A DNA stretch of 64,000 nucleotides, from NCBI GenBank assembly GCA_031413815.1, contig JANOFU010000005.1, positions 11,809-75,808 of the forward strand, in the 5' to 3' direction. The DNA comes from JAGVSR01 sp031413815. GTDB taxonomy: Bacteria; Pseudomonadota; Alphaproteobacteria; Rhizobiales; Hyphomicrobiaceae. Each line of letters opens with the position of its first letter. Within the stretch, counting starts at the first letter, position 1. This document shows, in pieces, positions 1 through 10,474 of this stretch. The translations under genes and the position numbers were made by a program. Below the pieces are notes generated by a model that was not told where the DNA came from, searched no databases, and saw nothing but the letters and a program-made list of their open reading frames with translations.

Positions 1-454
1 CGACGGTTGAGCGGTAGCCGTGATTGAAGGCCGCCCTTGTTGTCGAGTTCACACAGATGTGTGTCATGAAGCCAGCGATGACCAGATCTGTTGCTCCCAA
101 GCGCTTCAATTCGGCGTCGAGATCCGTCTTTTCAAACGAGCTGGGATAGGTTTTGGTGATGACCTTTTCACCAGCTGCCGGGGCGACGACATCGGCGATT
201 TGCCCGATGCGTGCCTTGGTGTCGTAAGGACCGCCCGCTCCAGCGTCATGCTGGATGTGAATAACGGGTGTGCCCGCAGCGCGTGCGCGCGCCAGAAGCG
301 TGGCGCATTCCTTTAGAGCCAGTTCGACACCCTCGAGCTGCATCACGCCTTCGCGATAGGTATTCTGGCAGTCAATCAAGACCAGAACGGACTTCGACAA
401 GGGCGCCGGTTCGGTTGGCATGGCCAAGAGAGAACGAAGGGTTGGCCTGGCCAT
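1..454 (-). CDS. Isochorismatase-family cysteine hydrolase (3' end outside window)
   Basis: This partial gene reads leftward off the window edge, with about 151 codons visible. The residues expected of the isochorismatase/nicotinamidase fold are present: Asp in VLVLIDCQN near residue 28, Lys in ITKTYPSSF near 106, and the nucleophilic Cys in FMTHICVNST near 136. These enzymes hydrolyse amides or vinyl ethers in the cytoplasm, and the substrate cannot be told from sequence. I chose the ATG at 454 because the upstream ATG at 468-466 lies in a frame that soon stops. An internal ATG 11 codons later is also possible. No neighbour points to a pathway. Confidence 0.8.
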   Translation of the reverse strand, partial: MARPTLRSLLAMPTEPAPLSKSVLVLIDCQNTYREGVMQLEGVELALKECATLLARARAAGTPVIHIQHDAGAGGPYDTKARIGQIADVVAPAAGEKVITKTYPSSFEKTDLDAELKRLGATDLVIAGFMTHICVNSTTRAAFNHGYRSTV

Positions 455-545
455 TTGGGTGATCCATTTTTTTTGATGCGGGTTCGGAATTGCGACGCGA
501 CATAGGCACATCTTAAGACTCGGTAGTCTGAAATCAAAGACGCCA

Positions 546-574
546 GTGCCCGCCCCGTGACAAGGGACGGGCAC
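546..574 (-). terminator. Stem-loop downstream of the aldehyde dehydrogenase gene
   Basis: GTGCCCGCCCC (546-556) pairs with GGGACGGGCAC (564-574) around a short loop, just after the stop codon of the leftward aldehyde dehydrogenase gene. The T-run on the minus strand beyond it is weak, so it is a probable rather than classical intrinsic terminator. Confidence 0.45.
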
Positions 575-598
575 CAAGCAAACTCGAAATTCTAGACC

Positions 599-2119
<1,521 letters not shown>

Positions 2120-2598
2120 GGTGTACTCCCTTTTTTGGCCAAGTGCATCTCGCGGAGCGAGCGTCTGGCCTTGCAGGCGTTGAAAGTCTAAGCTATATCC
2201 AAAAGGATATTGATAGGCGAGTGCGTCTTTGGTCGACCTCACGCTTTGCAGTTTGCTGAAGCAGCGGTTCGGCGGGGCGAAGTCTGTTCGCGTGTCTGTG
2301 TCTCAACCCTGCAAACATTCGCTCACCACGCTCGGCGGGGGCTGTGCGAGCAAGCAAATGCCTGCAGGGATTTCGTAGGCCGCCTGCCGGGCGGCGTTAG
2401 AGGCGGTCATCGCCGGCCGCACCTGGATCGGCAATCGTAAGACTGAGCAGAAGCCCGACGAGCCGTTCAAGCTGACAGCCAGCCCAACTCGGAACCGGAA
2501 CGAGCCACTGACGAGCTGGGATAGCGTCCGGTCGGCTGAGTTCAGCGTTAAGCCATTGTGCAGTTCTGGTGCCCATCGGCGTGTTCTCTATTAAAGTT
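2120..2598. other. Intergenic region, probable leader of the aldehyde dehydrogenase gene
   Basis: This 479-base stretch separates two leftward genes. Short open frames on both strands show no ribosome site or recognisable protein. It most likely holds the aldehyde dehydrogenase promoter, but I see no confident -24/-12 or -35/-10 pair. Confidence 0.4.
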
Positions 2599-3153
2599 TC
2601 AATGCAAGACGCGCGGCTGATCGAGGTCGATGGTCGTGGCGCATCCTTCATGACTTTCAGGTCTTACTCTCAGTGACGGACCGGCTTGAACGAGATCGAG
2701 CGCTGCAGTGATGACGGCTGAGGCGTCTCCGCCGTTCAGCAATTTCTCGGCGCGCGCTCGCGTGACGCGCGCATTCGGAAAACGGCAGGACCGCAGGAGT
2801 GAGAGAATGTCGAGTTCGTCGTCGCACACGACGGCGCTGCAGGCTGGTAGAAATCCGAAATGTCCCTGACGCTGGCGCTGGATAGCCACCATTAACCTCG
2901 TGATGCTTGCCACGCATCGCGATCCATCGACCGCTCCGAGACGCCTGATGGCCAGGTCGTGGGCTGCATCCAGAGCAGTGACGTCATTTGAGGCTATAGA
3001 CGTGCAGTAGAGCCGCACGACATCGAGCTGCAAATTTTCTAAGTTACTGAGACCCAGAGCCGCACGAGTGTGCAGCCGATGACAACAGTCGCATTCGCCC
3101 CTAGCTGCTGATCCGTCGTGTCCGGTCGCGAGTGCCTTGGACTTACTCTTCAT
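2599..3153 (-). CDS. Conserved hypothetical protein with N-terminal Cys/His cluster
   Basis: This 184-residue soluble protein is not assigned to a named family. The N-terminus has a Cys/His-rich segment (GECDCCHRLHTRAA, residues 19-32), followed by a helical body with LQLDVVRLYCTSIASND and ITRLMVAIQRQRQGHFG. The composition is protein-like, and overlapping frames are shorter and low in complexity. The ATG at 3153 lacks a strong Shine-Dalgarno sequence, so the start is uncertain. It lies upstream of, and on the same strand as, the aldehyde dehydrogenase gene but 480 bases away, so co-transcription is unproven. Metal binding by the CxCCHxxH segment is only a guess. Confidence 0.6.
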   Translation of the reverse strand: MKSKSKALATGHDGSAARGECDCCHRLHTRAALGLSNLENLQLDVVRLYCTSIASNDVTALDAAHDLAIRRLGAVDGSRCVASITRLMVAIQRQRQGHFGFLPACSAVVCDDELDILSLLRSCRFPNARVTRARAEKLLNGGDASAVITAALDLVQAGPSLRVRPESHEGCATTIDLDQPRVLH

Positions 3154-3814
3154 TTCGGGGTCCGATCAAAGTTTTAACGCGCCAACTGCCGCGCGAGTTC
3201 CCGCGGTGGAGAGCGCGCACTGAAAAACTGCACAAAGAGTGCTATTGTGAGCGAGCCCGCAGCGTGTGGAGCCCGCCTGAGTAGAGGTCCGGCGGGGCAT
3301 TCACAACTTGGTGCAACGGGTTATTTGGGTGGGGCACCGTCAACGGACTGCACGTGGCGTCCGCTTCAATCGGCTCTCGTCGCGGCCTGAGCGACGGACA
3401 CGTCATGTTCATGGTCTTGGCTCCAATAGGCGAGGTTCAAAGTCCCGCAATCGGCAGACACGAATGCCTGTGTCGCGAAGGTGAGCGACACGGGCAGTGC
3501 GGTCAAGTTATTTTTGCGCGAGATCAGTAGGTTAGAATTGGTCCAATTCTGAGATGAAGTCTGCGCGTTGAGCAGTGCTCTCGCGCACGCGGCGCGCAGC
3601 ACGTCGTCTGCAGTCTTGCTATGACTTGGACCGGTGTCCCAAAAAGAACGCAGCGGGACCCGATTCAATCTTGCGGGTCATGACCACGGTCGCCTAGGCT
3701 AGGCGCTGCTTATCAGCGGACCTAGCCGCACACGATGAGACACGGAGCATGCCAACAGGGTCTCACGGAGAGCCGCCGGCTTTCCGCGCATTTCCCCATC
3801 GTTCAAGAGGTGAG
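3154..3814. other. Divergent intergenic region before the amine oxidase gene
   Basis: This 660-base region lies between the leftward hypothetical gene and the rightward amine oxidase gene. A 100-codon minus-strand frame (3366-3668) begins with TTG, has no ribosome site and resembles nothing I know, so I do not call it a gene. The region presumably carries both promoters. Confidence 0.4.
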
Positions 3815-5779
3815 ATGATGTCTGTCGCTCAGATTCAACGAGACTGCTGTTCGACACCCGAACCGACTGCCGTCCGCAGTGATGTCGTGCGCCATCCTTT
3901 GGAATCCCTGACGCCGGACGAGATCCGCAAGGTGGCGGCTATTGTCATCAATGCCGCGCCATACGGTATTGATACGCGCTTTGAGACCATGGAGCTATTG
4001 GAGCCGGATAAGGCTATCGTGCGCGCATTCAAATCTGGCGATCCCATCGCGCGCAAGGCGCGGGTCAATGTGTTCAGTGCCACGGCGATTGGCGTCACGC
4101 GGATGACGGTGTGCATCGACAGCGGCCGGATTCTGACGCGGCAAGAGCTTCCGGGCATGCGCCCGATGATCCAACTTGAACAATTCCTGCAGGTCGAAGG
4201 AATTATCCGCAAGGACCCCGCCTTCATTGCCGGATGCGCCAAGCGCGGCATCACTGACATGGAGCAAGTGTGCATCGATCCGTGGTCGGCCGGCGAGTTC
4301 GGTATACCCGGCGAAGATGGCCGCCACCTGTGCCACGTGTTTGCCTGGCTGCGCCTGCGTGAGAACGAGAACTTTTACGCCCATCCCATCGAGGGTCTGA
4401 ATGCCGTCATCGACCTCAAGACCTGGGAAGTGATTCGAGTCGACGACTATGGTGTGATCCCTATCCCGATGCGCGAAGCGAATTACGAGGCGGATTTGGT
4501 GCAGTCGCAGCGTCCGCGGCTGAAACCCATCAATGTGACCCAGCCCGAAGGGGTGAGCTTCAAGCTCGATGGCCACACGCTGACTTGGGACAAGTGGTCG
4601 TTGGTTATTGGCTTCAATGCGCGAGAGTCGCTAACGATCCATGACATTCAGTACGATGGCCGTCCCGTCGTACATCGCGCCTCGTTGGTCGAAATGGTCG
4701 TGCCCTACGGCAGTCCCGACAACGGACACTTCCGCAAGCATGTGTTCGACGTCGGCGAATACGGTCTGGGTAAACTCGCCAATTCCCTGAAGCTCGGCTG
4801 CGATTGCCTCGGTGCGATTCAGTATCTCGATGTTCATATGAACACGATGGATGGTGATCTGCTGACGATCGAGAAGGCCATCTGCATCCACGAAGAAGAT
4901 TCCGGGCTGCTTTGGAAGCACTGGGATTTCCGCACAGACCGGGCTGAAACGCGGCGCGCGCGCAAGCTTGTTGTATCAACCATCTGCTCGGTCGGCAATT
5001 ATGAGTACGCCCAGTACTGGTATTTTCACATCGACGGCTCAATCGAGTTTGAGGTGAAGGCCACAGGTATCATCAACACGGTCGGCTGCGTTCCGGGGCA
5101 AAAGAACAAGTATGGCCGCGAAGTCTCGCCGGGCGTGATGGGGCAGATCCACCAGCACATCTTCTGCGCCCGGCTCGACATGGCCGTCGACGGCGACACC
5201 AACAGTGTCGTGGAGTGCAATACTTATGAGGAACCGGAAGGGCCCGGCAATCCGTATGGCAACTGCTACTTCGAAGAAGAGACCGTCTTGAAGCGCGAAA
5301 GCGAAGCCGCCCGCCGTGCCAATTTCGAAACGCAGCGGTCCTGGAAGGTCATCAACCCGAACAAGACCAATCTCACCGGCGGGCCCGTTGGCTACCGGCT
5401 CGAAGCGCCCAATTGTGTCCGCGCCTTCATCCGCCCGCACACGCACTCCGGCAAACGTGCCGGGTTTGTGCAGAACCATATCTGGGTGACAGCGTTCGAT
5501 CCCGAAGAGCGCTATCCCGGCGGCGAGTTCATGAACCACTCCGACGGCAGCGGTGGTCTGGCGGATTTCATCAGAAAAGACCGGCCGATCGAAAACACCG
5601 ACATCGTGCTGTGGCACGTGTTTGGCCTGCATCACTCCGTGCGGCACGAGGACTTCCCCGTGCAGCCGTGCATCAATACCGGGTTCCGGCTGATGCCGTC
5701 CGGCTTCTTTGACGGCAATCCGGCGATCGACCTACCGCCGGAAGTGAACGCGGCCAGCTGCTGCGCAAATGAGGCTTAG
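3815..5779 (+). CDS. Copper-containing primary amine oxidase
   Basis: This 654-residue quinoprotein oxidises primary amines to aldehydes with release of H2O2 and ammonia. The Tyr that becomes topaquinone is in SVGNYEYAQYW, near residue 390. The copper His pair is in GQIHQHIFCARLD and the third His is in LWHVFGLHHSVRHEDFP. Length and the lack of a signal peptide match the cytoplasmic bacterial histamine/phenethylamine/tyramine oxidase type (EC 1.4.3.21). The tandem ATGs at 3815 and 3818 follow AAGAGGTGAG, so the longer reading from 3749 is less likely. A clear terminator follows the stop. The gene is divergent from the exaC-like aldehyde dehydrogenase, suggesting amine catabolism. Confidence 0.95.
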   Translation: MMSVAQIQRDCCSTPEPTAVRSDVVRHPLESLTPDEIRKVAAIVINAAPYGIDTRFETMELLEPDKAIVRAFKSGDPIARKARVNVFSATAIGVTRMTVCIDSGRILTRQELPGMRPMIQLEQFLQVEGIIRKDPAFIAGCAKRGITDMEQVCIDPWSAGEFGIPGEDGRHLCHVFAWLRLRENENFYAHPIEGLNAVIDLKTWEVIRVDDYGVIPIPMREANYEADLVQSQRPRLKPINVTQPEGVSFKLDGHTLTWDKWSLVIGFNARESLTIHDIQYDGRPVVHRASLVEMVVPYGSPDNGHFRKHVFDVGEYGLGKLANSLKLGCDCLGAIQYLDVHMNTMDGDLLTIEKAICIHEEDSGLLWKHWDFRTDRAETRRARKLVVSTICSVGNYEYAQYWYFHIDGSIEFEVKATGIINTVGCVPGQKNKYGREVSPGVMGQIHQHIFCARLDMAVDGDTNSVVECNTYEEPEGPGNPYGNCYFEEETVLKRESEAARRANFETQRSWKVINPNKTNLTGGPVGYRLEAPNCVRAFIRPHTHSGKRAGFVQNHIWVTAFDPEERYPGGEFMNHSDGSGGLADFIRKDRPIENTDIVLWHVFGLHHSVRHEDFPVQPCINTGFRLMPSGFFDGNPAIDLPPEVNAASCCANEA

Positions 5780-5808
5780 GGTCCCTATGGCGTCTTGAGA
5801 CACGTGAG

Positions 5809-5834
5809 GCCGCTGGGGAAACCCGGCGGCTTTT
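5809..5834 (+). terminator. Intrinsic terminator of the amine oxidase gene
   Basis: GCCGCTGGG (5809-5817) pairs with CCCGGCGGC (5822-5830) with one mismatch and a GAAA tetraloop, followed by TTTT and a second T-run. It lies 30 bases after the amine oxidase stop. Confidence 0.8.
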
Positions 5835-5938
5835 GCCTTTTCTGCCCCTGGCGGCAGCATCGGGTTGCGCAAGCGGCTCCGGGGCAGCTATGACAGCCCT
5901 CGATGCGGCCCCGGCCGCCCAACTCCCAGGGGAAGTCC

Positions 5939-6226
5939 ATGCAAGTCGATAAAGCGACCGTCTTGCGCATTGCGCGGCTCGCCCGCATCAAGGTCAGCGA
6001 CCAAGAGGCTAAGGGGCTCGAAAAAGAGCTGTCGGGAATTCTCGATTGGGTCAAACAGCTCGATGAGGTCGATACCGCCAATGTCGAGCCGATGACGCGC
6101 GTTGTCCCGATCGGTCTCAAGAAGCGTAGAGACGAGGTGACGGACGGGAGCATCGCCGCAGACGTCACGCGCAATGCCCCGCAAACCGAAGACCATTTCT
6201 ATGTGGTGCCCAAGGTGATTGACTGA
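5939..6226 (+). CDS. gatC: Aspartyl/glutamyl-tRNA amidotransferase subunit C
   Basis: This 95-residue small subunit of GatCAB stabilises GatA against GatB. The complex converts Glu-tRNA(Gln) and Asp-tRNA(Asn) to the amidated forms. The family pattern is clear: MQVDKATVLRIARLARIK at the N-terminus, LSGILDWVKQLDEVDT in the middle, and the C-terminal VEPMTRVVPIGLKKR and KRRDEVTDG segments. The ATG at 5939 follows AGGGGAAG; the alternative start at 5903 would add 12 residues atypical of the family. It precedes a small membrane protein gene and gatA, while gatB is 7 kb downstream. Confidence 0.96.
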   Translation: MQVDKATVLRIARLARIKVSDQEAKGLEKELSGILDWVKQLDEVDTANVEPMTRVVPIGLKKRRDEVTDGSIAADVTRNAPQTEDHFYVVPKVID

Positions 6227-6262
6227 GCTCTGGCCGTTTGCCGTCGTTTTCAGAGGTGTCCG

Positions 6263-6535
6263 ATGTCGAAAATTCTCGCCGTCCTGGCTGTGTTGCTGAT
6301 CATCACCGGTGTCGTCCTGCTGGCGGTACCGCGCGCCGAGGCGCCCGCGACGCGGGGGCTCGCACCGGAAGCGATCGTCATTCCATCGCTGGTCAATCAA
6401 GCGCGCGATATCGCCGAGACGGTCAATGCGCCGCTGTCCATTCTGTGCGGATTGGTCAGCCTGTTCTATTCGCGCCGGACGTACCTGGTGAACAAGGACC
6501 GGGCCGAGGCCGCGAAGATTGGGCGGCCTGTTTGA
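6263..6535 (+). CDS. Small membrane protein of unknown function
   Basis: This 90-residue protein starts with one hydrophobic segment (KILAVLAVLLIITGVVLLAV, residues 3-22). A second, weaker hydrophobic stretch near residues 55-68 (APLSILCGLVSLFY) follows, then a basic tail. An AGAGGTG ribosome site lies 3 to 9 bases before the ATG. It sits between gatC and gatA, 36 bases after gatC and 76 before gatA, so it is probably in the same transcript. I do not recognise a family; the position in a tRNA-amidation operon may be accidental. Confidence 0.72.
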   Translation: MSKILAVLAVLLIITGVVLLAVPRAEAPATRGLAPEAIVIPSLVNQARDIAETVNAPLSILCGLVSLFYSRRTYLVNKDRAEAAKIGRPV

Positions 6536-6611
6536 TCAGGTGCCGTACAGCTCTCATACGAATGATGCAGCGGCTCAGCGGCGCTGCGATGCCAAGAAGG
6601 ACAATCCGATC

Positions 6612-8132
6612 GTGACCGATTTGACCGCTCTGACGCTCGCTGAGGCGCGCGACGGGCTTAAGAAAAAGACGTTCTCCGCAACGGAGCTGACCACGGCGCA
6701 TCTCGCGGCCATCGAGGCCGGGAATGCCGCTCTCAATGCCTATGTTCTTGTGACGCCGGACCATGCGCTCGCGCAAGCCAAAGACAGCGACAGGCGGTTG
6801 AAGAGCGGCGAAGCGCGCCCGCTGGAAGGCTTGCCTCTCGGCAACAAGGATCTGTTCTGCACGAACGGCATCCGTACAACCGCATGCTCGAAGATCCTCG
6901 ATGATTTCAAGCCGCCGTATGAATCGACCGTTGGCGCCAACTTGTGGAATGCCGGCGCGGTCATGCTCGGGAAGCTTAATAACGATGAGTTCGCCATGGG
7001 CTCCTCGAACGAAACGAGCGCCTTCGGCCCCGTCGTGTCGCCGTGGCGGCGCAAGGGCAAGGACGGCAAAGTCTCGGACGTGAAACTGGTGCCCGGTGGG
7101 TCGTCGGGCGGGTCGTCGGCAGCCGTCTCAGCCAATCTGTGCTTAGCAGCGACCGCAACAGACACCGGCGGCTCGATCCGCCAGCCAGCCGCACTCACAG
7201 GAACCGTCGGCATCAAGCCGACCTATGGCCGCTGCTCGCGCTGGGGTATCGTCGCGTTCGCCTCCTCGCTCGACCAGGCGGGTCCGATCGCAAAGACCGT
7301 GCGCGACACCGCGATCATGCTCGGCCAGATGGCGAGCCATGATCCGAAAGACTCGACCAGCGTCGATGCACCTGTGCCGGACTACGAAGCCGCGTTGAAC
7401 AAAGGCGTCAAAGGCCTGCGTATCGGCGTGCCGAAAGAGTACCGGGTCGATGGCTTGTCGAAAGAGATCGAAGATCTTTGGCAGAAGGGCATCGACTGGC
7501 TGAAGGCGGCAGGCGCAACGATCCACGAGATTTCGCTGCCGCATACGAAGTACGCGCTTCCCGCCTACTACATCGTCGCTCCAGCGGAGTGTTCATCAAA
7601 CCTCGCGCGCTATGATGGGGTCCGCTACGGCCTGCGCGTGCCGGGCCGCGACGTGACTGACATGTATTCGGAGACCCGCGCGGCAGGCTTTGGCCGTGAA
7701 GTGCGCAAACGCATCCTGATCGGCACGTATGTGCTGTCGGCCGGCTACTATGACGCCTACTACTTGAAGGCCCAGAAGGTGCGCACGTTGATCAAGCGCG
7801 ACTTCGACGACGCGTGGAATAAAGTGGATGTTGTGCTGACCCCGACGACGCCATCGCCCGCGTTTGCGCAAGGCGAAAAGACCGGCGATCCGCTGGCCAT
7901 GTATTTGGAAGACATCTTCACGGTGACGGTCAATATGGCGGGGCTGCCCGGCATGTCCGTTCCGGCTGGCCTATCGAGCCAAGGCACGCCGCTGGGATTG
8001 CAGTTGATCGGTAAGCCGTTTGACGAAGAAACGCTGTTCCGCGCCGCGCAGGCGATCGAAGATGCAGCGGGGCGGTTCACGGTTCCGGATGCGTGGTGGG
8101 CTGCAGCTGAGAAAGTGAAGGGCAAGACGTAG
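6612..8132 (+). CDS. gatA: Aspartyl/glutamyl-tRNA amidotransferase subunit A
   Basis: GatA is the glutaminase subunit that supplies ammonia to GatB. The amidase-signature triad is visible: Lys in LPLGNKDLFC (near residue 79), cis-Ser in the GGSSGGSSAAV loop, and the nucleophile Ser in TDTGGSIRQPAAL. I chose the GTG at 6612 (506 residues, beginning VTDLTALTLAEAR), with AAGGA about 12 bases upstream, because family members begin at this point. An ATG at 6519 would add 31 unrelated residues and overlap the preceding gene. An 18-base hairpin without a T-run follows the stop (8154-8171). Confidence 0.95.
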   Translation: MTDLTALTLAEARDGLKKKTFSATELTTAHLAAIEAGNAALNAYVLVTPDHALAQAKDSDRRLKSGEARPLEGLPLGNKDLFCTNGIRTTACSKILDDFKPPYESTVGANLWNAGAVMLGKLNNDEFAMGSSNETSAFGPVVSPWRRKGKDGKVSDVKLVPGGSSGGSSAAVSANLCLAATATDTGGSIRQPAALTGTVGIKPTYGRCSRWGIVAFASSLDQAGPIAKTVRDTAIMLGQMASHDPKDSTSVDAPVPDYEAALNKGVKGLRIGVPKEYRVDGLSKEIEDLWQKGIDWLKAAGATIHEISLPHTKYALPAYYIVAPAECSSNLARYDGVRYGLRVPGRDVTDMYSETRAAGFGREVRKRILIGTYVLSAGYYDAYYLKAQKVRTLIKRDFDDAWNKVDVVLTPTTPSPAFAQGEKTGDPLAMYLEDIFTVTVNMAGLPGMSVPAGLSSQGTPLGLQLIGKPFDEETLFRAAQAIEDAAGRFTVPDAWWAAAEKVKGKT

Positions 8133-8394
8133 GGTAGTGGAAACGAGGCCCCCTTGCCCTCCTGCGGGCAATGCCGCGATTTCAGCTCAGGGCCAATAGT
8201 GTCCTACCAATCTATTCGGACAGTGCACCGCACAAAATTGCGTCATCCAGTTTCACCCGTCTCCCTATCGCCGTCGGTGGGGAGCAGGTTGGTGTGAAAG
8301 CAGCCTCAGCTCCCAACGGCGCAACGCACCCACTTGTGGAGGTGTGTGTCATGGCCCTCATATACGACATAGTGCACTTGCATGCCGGTCAGAA

Positions 8395-9417
8395 CTAGCG
8401 CCATGCCATCTCTGACGAACGGATTTGTGCCGGGTCCAAGTTCATCGCGTCGCTCCAGACGCCCGTTGCAACATCTTGTCGTTCTTCCAGTCTCGACGCC
8501 CAGAGCTGCGGCAGGGCAATTCGGAGTTGTGCGCACCCGCGGCCATTTCTTTGCGACCAGGTGCCGGTGAATTCCACATATGGCGTGGAAAGTCCGTCCG
8601 CGGTCGCTCGCAGCTGCAAGACACCATTTTGCCAGTCATATCTGATGACGAGCCGATCCCCGACAACTACCGCGTCGATGATATTGCCACCGACCGGGAG
8701 TCCCTTTTCTTGCTCAGCGACACCTCCGGCCCAGCGATAGAGCAATTGATCCTTGTGCCGGGACACTATTGCGGCGTATTCGCGTGCAGTTCCGCTGGCA
8801 TCGTCCACCGGAAATATCTGATTGATGCAAACCTCTATGTTGCTGGAATCGGGCTTAGATGGCCGCCAGCGATCCTTGAATCCGTAAACCGAGGTCAATG
8901 CTATCACCAGGGCAACAAGGATTGCACCGGCCAAGCGCCGCTCTGGTTTGTGCGGGCTGACGTACTGTTTCAAGGCACCCGACAATTCTTGCATGTCGCG
9001 CGAAAAACTCTCATGCGTGACACGGATGGCTTGCCGGTGCGCGAGGGGTTTGAGAACCTCAGGAAGGTCACTGGTGGCTGGAAGGGCTGCACCATCGACG
9101 CAAACTGGAATGACCGGGATAGACCGTTTCAACGCCGTGGCGACCTCTTGGCGAACGAAGTCGTCGGCGTCATGAATGCGGCTGTGTCGAAAATCGTCTC
9201 GCGGGCCAGCCCAGCTAGGCCCGACGATGACCAGCATTACGCGCGTTGCCTTCAAAGCAGCATCAAGGGCCTGCGTGAAGTCCTCACCATGCTTGATCGT
9301 GTCAACGTCCATAAACAGGTTGGACTTTCCAAAGCCCTCCTTTAGGTGCTGGTAGATACTGCGCGCATCAGCACGGCTGTCGTCTCTGCGGTAACTGATG
9401 AAAATGCGGCCTGACAC
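8395..9417 (-). CDS. TIR-domain protein with one transmembrane segment
   Basis: The N-terminus is a bacterial TIR domain (RIFISYRRDDSRADARSIY, then FMDVDTIKHGEDF, VMLVIVGPSWAG and FVRQEVATALKRSIPVIPV; about residues 3-140). One transmembrane helix follows (LAGAILVALVIALTSVYGF). The C-terminal region of about 160 residues, predicted to face the periplasm, belongs to no family I recognise. TIR domains of this type act as NAD+-consuming effectors or as signalling adaptors. I place the start at the GTG at 9417 (340 residues), directly before the TIR fold. An ATG at 9663 would add 82 low-complexity residues. No cyclase, SIR2 or other defence gene is beside it, so a defence role is not supported by context. 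Confidence 0.82.
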   Translation of the reverse strand: MSGRIFISYRRDDSRADARSIYQHLKEGFGKSNLFMDVDTIKHGEDFTQALDAALKATRVMLVIVGPSWAGPRDDFRHSRIHDADDFVRQEVATALKRSIPVIPVCVDGAALPATSDLPEVLKPLAHRQAIRVTHESFSRDMQELSGALKQYVSPHKPERRLAGAILVALVIALTSVYGFKDRWRPSKPDSSNIEVCINQIFPVDDASGTAREYAAIVSRHKDQLLYRWAGGVAEQEKGLPVGGNIIDAVVVGDRLVIRYDWQNGVLQLRATADGLSTPYVEFTGTWSQRNGRGCAQLRIALPQLWASRLEERQDVATGVWSDAMNLDPAQIRSSEMAWR

Positions 9418-9761
9418 TGGTGAACGCTCGTTTGAACAAAAGACGGAGTTTCGATAGCTTACTTTTGCCCTGAGTGCTTGCAACGCCAAAGTTGGCCACT
9501 GGTCACATTCCTTATCCCCTTGCGAACGTGAGGCGGAGGCAGTTCCGGGTTGGCGCGGTACGCACGCGCTATCCCGGAGGCTTAGGTCTTCCACCCGGTG
9601 AAAGTTCGGGCTGCGGTCCACTTTCTCAACCGGCGACTGCTGCCAGGCCAATTGGAACGGCAATTTTCTCGAAATCAGCCCAAAGCGGCAGGCTCAATGT
9701 GTCCGCATGATGCAACTGCTCAGGGCAGGTATGGGTCACGTGCCGCCCTCATATCAGCGCC

Positions 9762-9809
9762 AATCCCCTCTCCCCGCTTGCGGGGAGAGGGTTAGGGTGA
9801 GGGGCAGCC
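9762..9809. repeat. Left arm of 48-bp inverted REP-like repeat
   Basis: This palindromic element (CTCCCCGC-TT-GCGGGGAG core plus a TTAGGGTGAGGGGC tail) is identical, in inverted orientation, to 10298-10345. The pair encloses the DUF559 gene. Elements with this CCCTAACCCTCTCCCC pattern are dispersed in many rhizobial genomes. Confidence 0.9.
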
Positions 9810-9888
9810 CCAGGCTCAGTCTTTGCAATCTGCGACGGATTTTTCCGGCTCATCCGTTTGTGGAGTGAATGAACGGGAGTCGGCTTTG

Positions 9889-10272
9889 ATGCGCGGTCCG
9901 CAACATAACAGAACGGCCCGGGCCCAAGAACTTCGCACGAACGCAACGTCGGCCGAGGACAAACTTTGGCGCGAACTGCGCAGTCGCCGCCTCGGCGGAT
10001 TCAAGTTCGTCCGCCAGGTTCCGGTTGGCCCCTACTTCGCTGATTTTGTATGCCGGACACATCGCGTCATCGTCGAAATCGACGGGGGTACACACAGTGA
10101 GCCTCATGAGATCGCAGCCGACAGGCGACGTACGAAGGACCTGGAGCGGCTCGGTTATCGGGTTTATCTCGCTTGGAACGGCGACGTCTACGACAACATC
10201 GATGGCGTGCTTGAAAAGCTATTAGCACTCCTCGAAGGACGCTTGGGCTGGGGCGAGGATCGATCTGGGTGA
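9889..10272 (+). CDS. DUF559 endonuclease-domain protein (Vsr-like fold)
   Basis: This 127-residue protein matches the DUF559 family, small PD-(D/E)xK-type nucleases related to very-short-patch repair endonucleases. The core runs SAEDKLWRELRSRRLGGFKF, then GPYFADFVCRTHRVIVEIDGG with the candidate catalytic Asp and Glu, then DRRRTKDLERLGYRVY. The ATG at 9889 follows GGGAG; a longer frame from 9823 runs back toward the left repeat. It is isolated and bracketed by exact inverted repeats, which suggests that gene and repeats move or are maintained as a unit (inference). Cellular role unknown. Confidence 0.88.
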   Translation: MRGPQHNRTARAQELRTNATSAEDKLWRELRSRRLGGFKFVRQVPVGPYFADFVCRTHRVIVEIDGGTHSEPHEIAADRRRTKDLERLGYRVYLAWNGDVYDNIDGVLEKLLALLEGRLGWGEDRSG

Positions 10273-10297
10273 TGGCTGTCTGAGGCTCTGCCGTTGC

Positions 10298-10345
10298 GGC
10301 TGCCCCTCACCCTAACCCTCTCCCCGCAAGCGGGGAGAGGGGATT
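10298..10345. repeat. Right arm of 48-bp inverted REP-like repeat
   Basis: This is the exact reverse complement of 9762-9809. Its internal GC-rich palindrome can form a stem that may also terminate transcription of the DUF559 gene 26 bases upstream. Confidence 0.9.
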
Positions 10346-10474
10346 CGTGGAGTGCGCCGCCCAGATAGCTTCGCGCCACGTCCCAGCCTCCACCCAAATT
10401 CCCACGGCCTGACCCCGGAACACGCGTCGGGCACGCCCGCAACACTGTTTCCGAGCGCCCGGTTCTCTGCTCCC

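Noticed and set aside
3366..3668. 100-codon minus-strand frame upstream of the amine oxidase gene
   Set aside because: It starts only with TTG, has no Shine-Dalgarno sequence and no recognisable domain.
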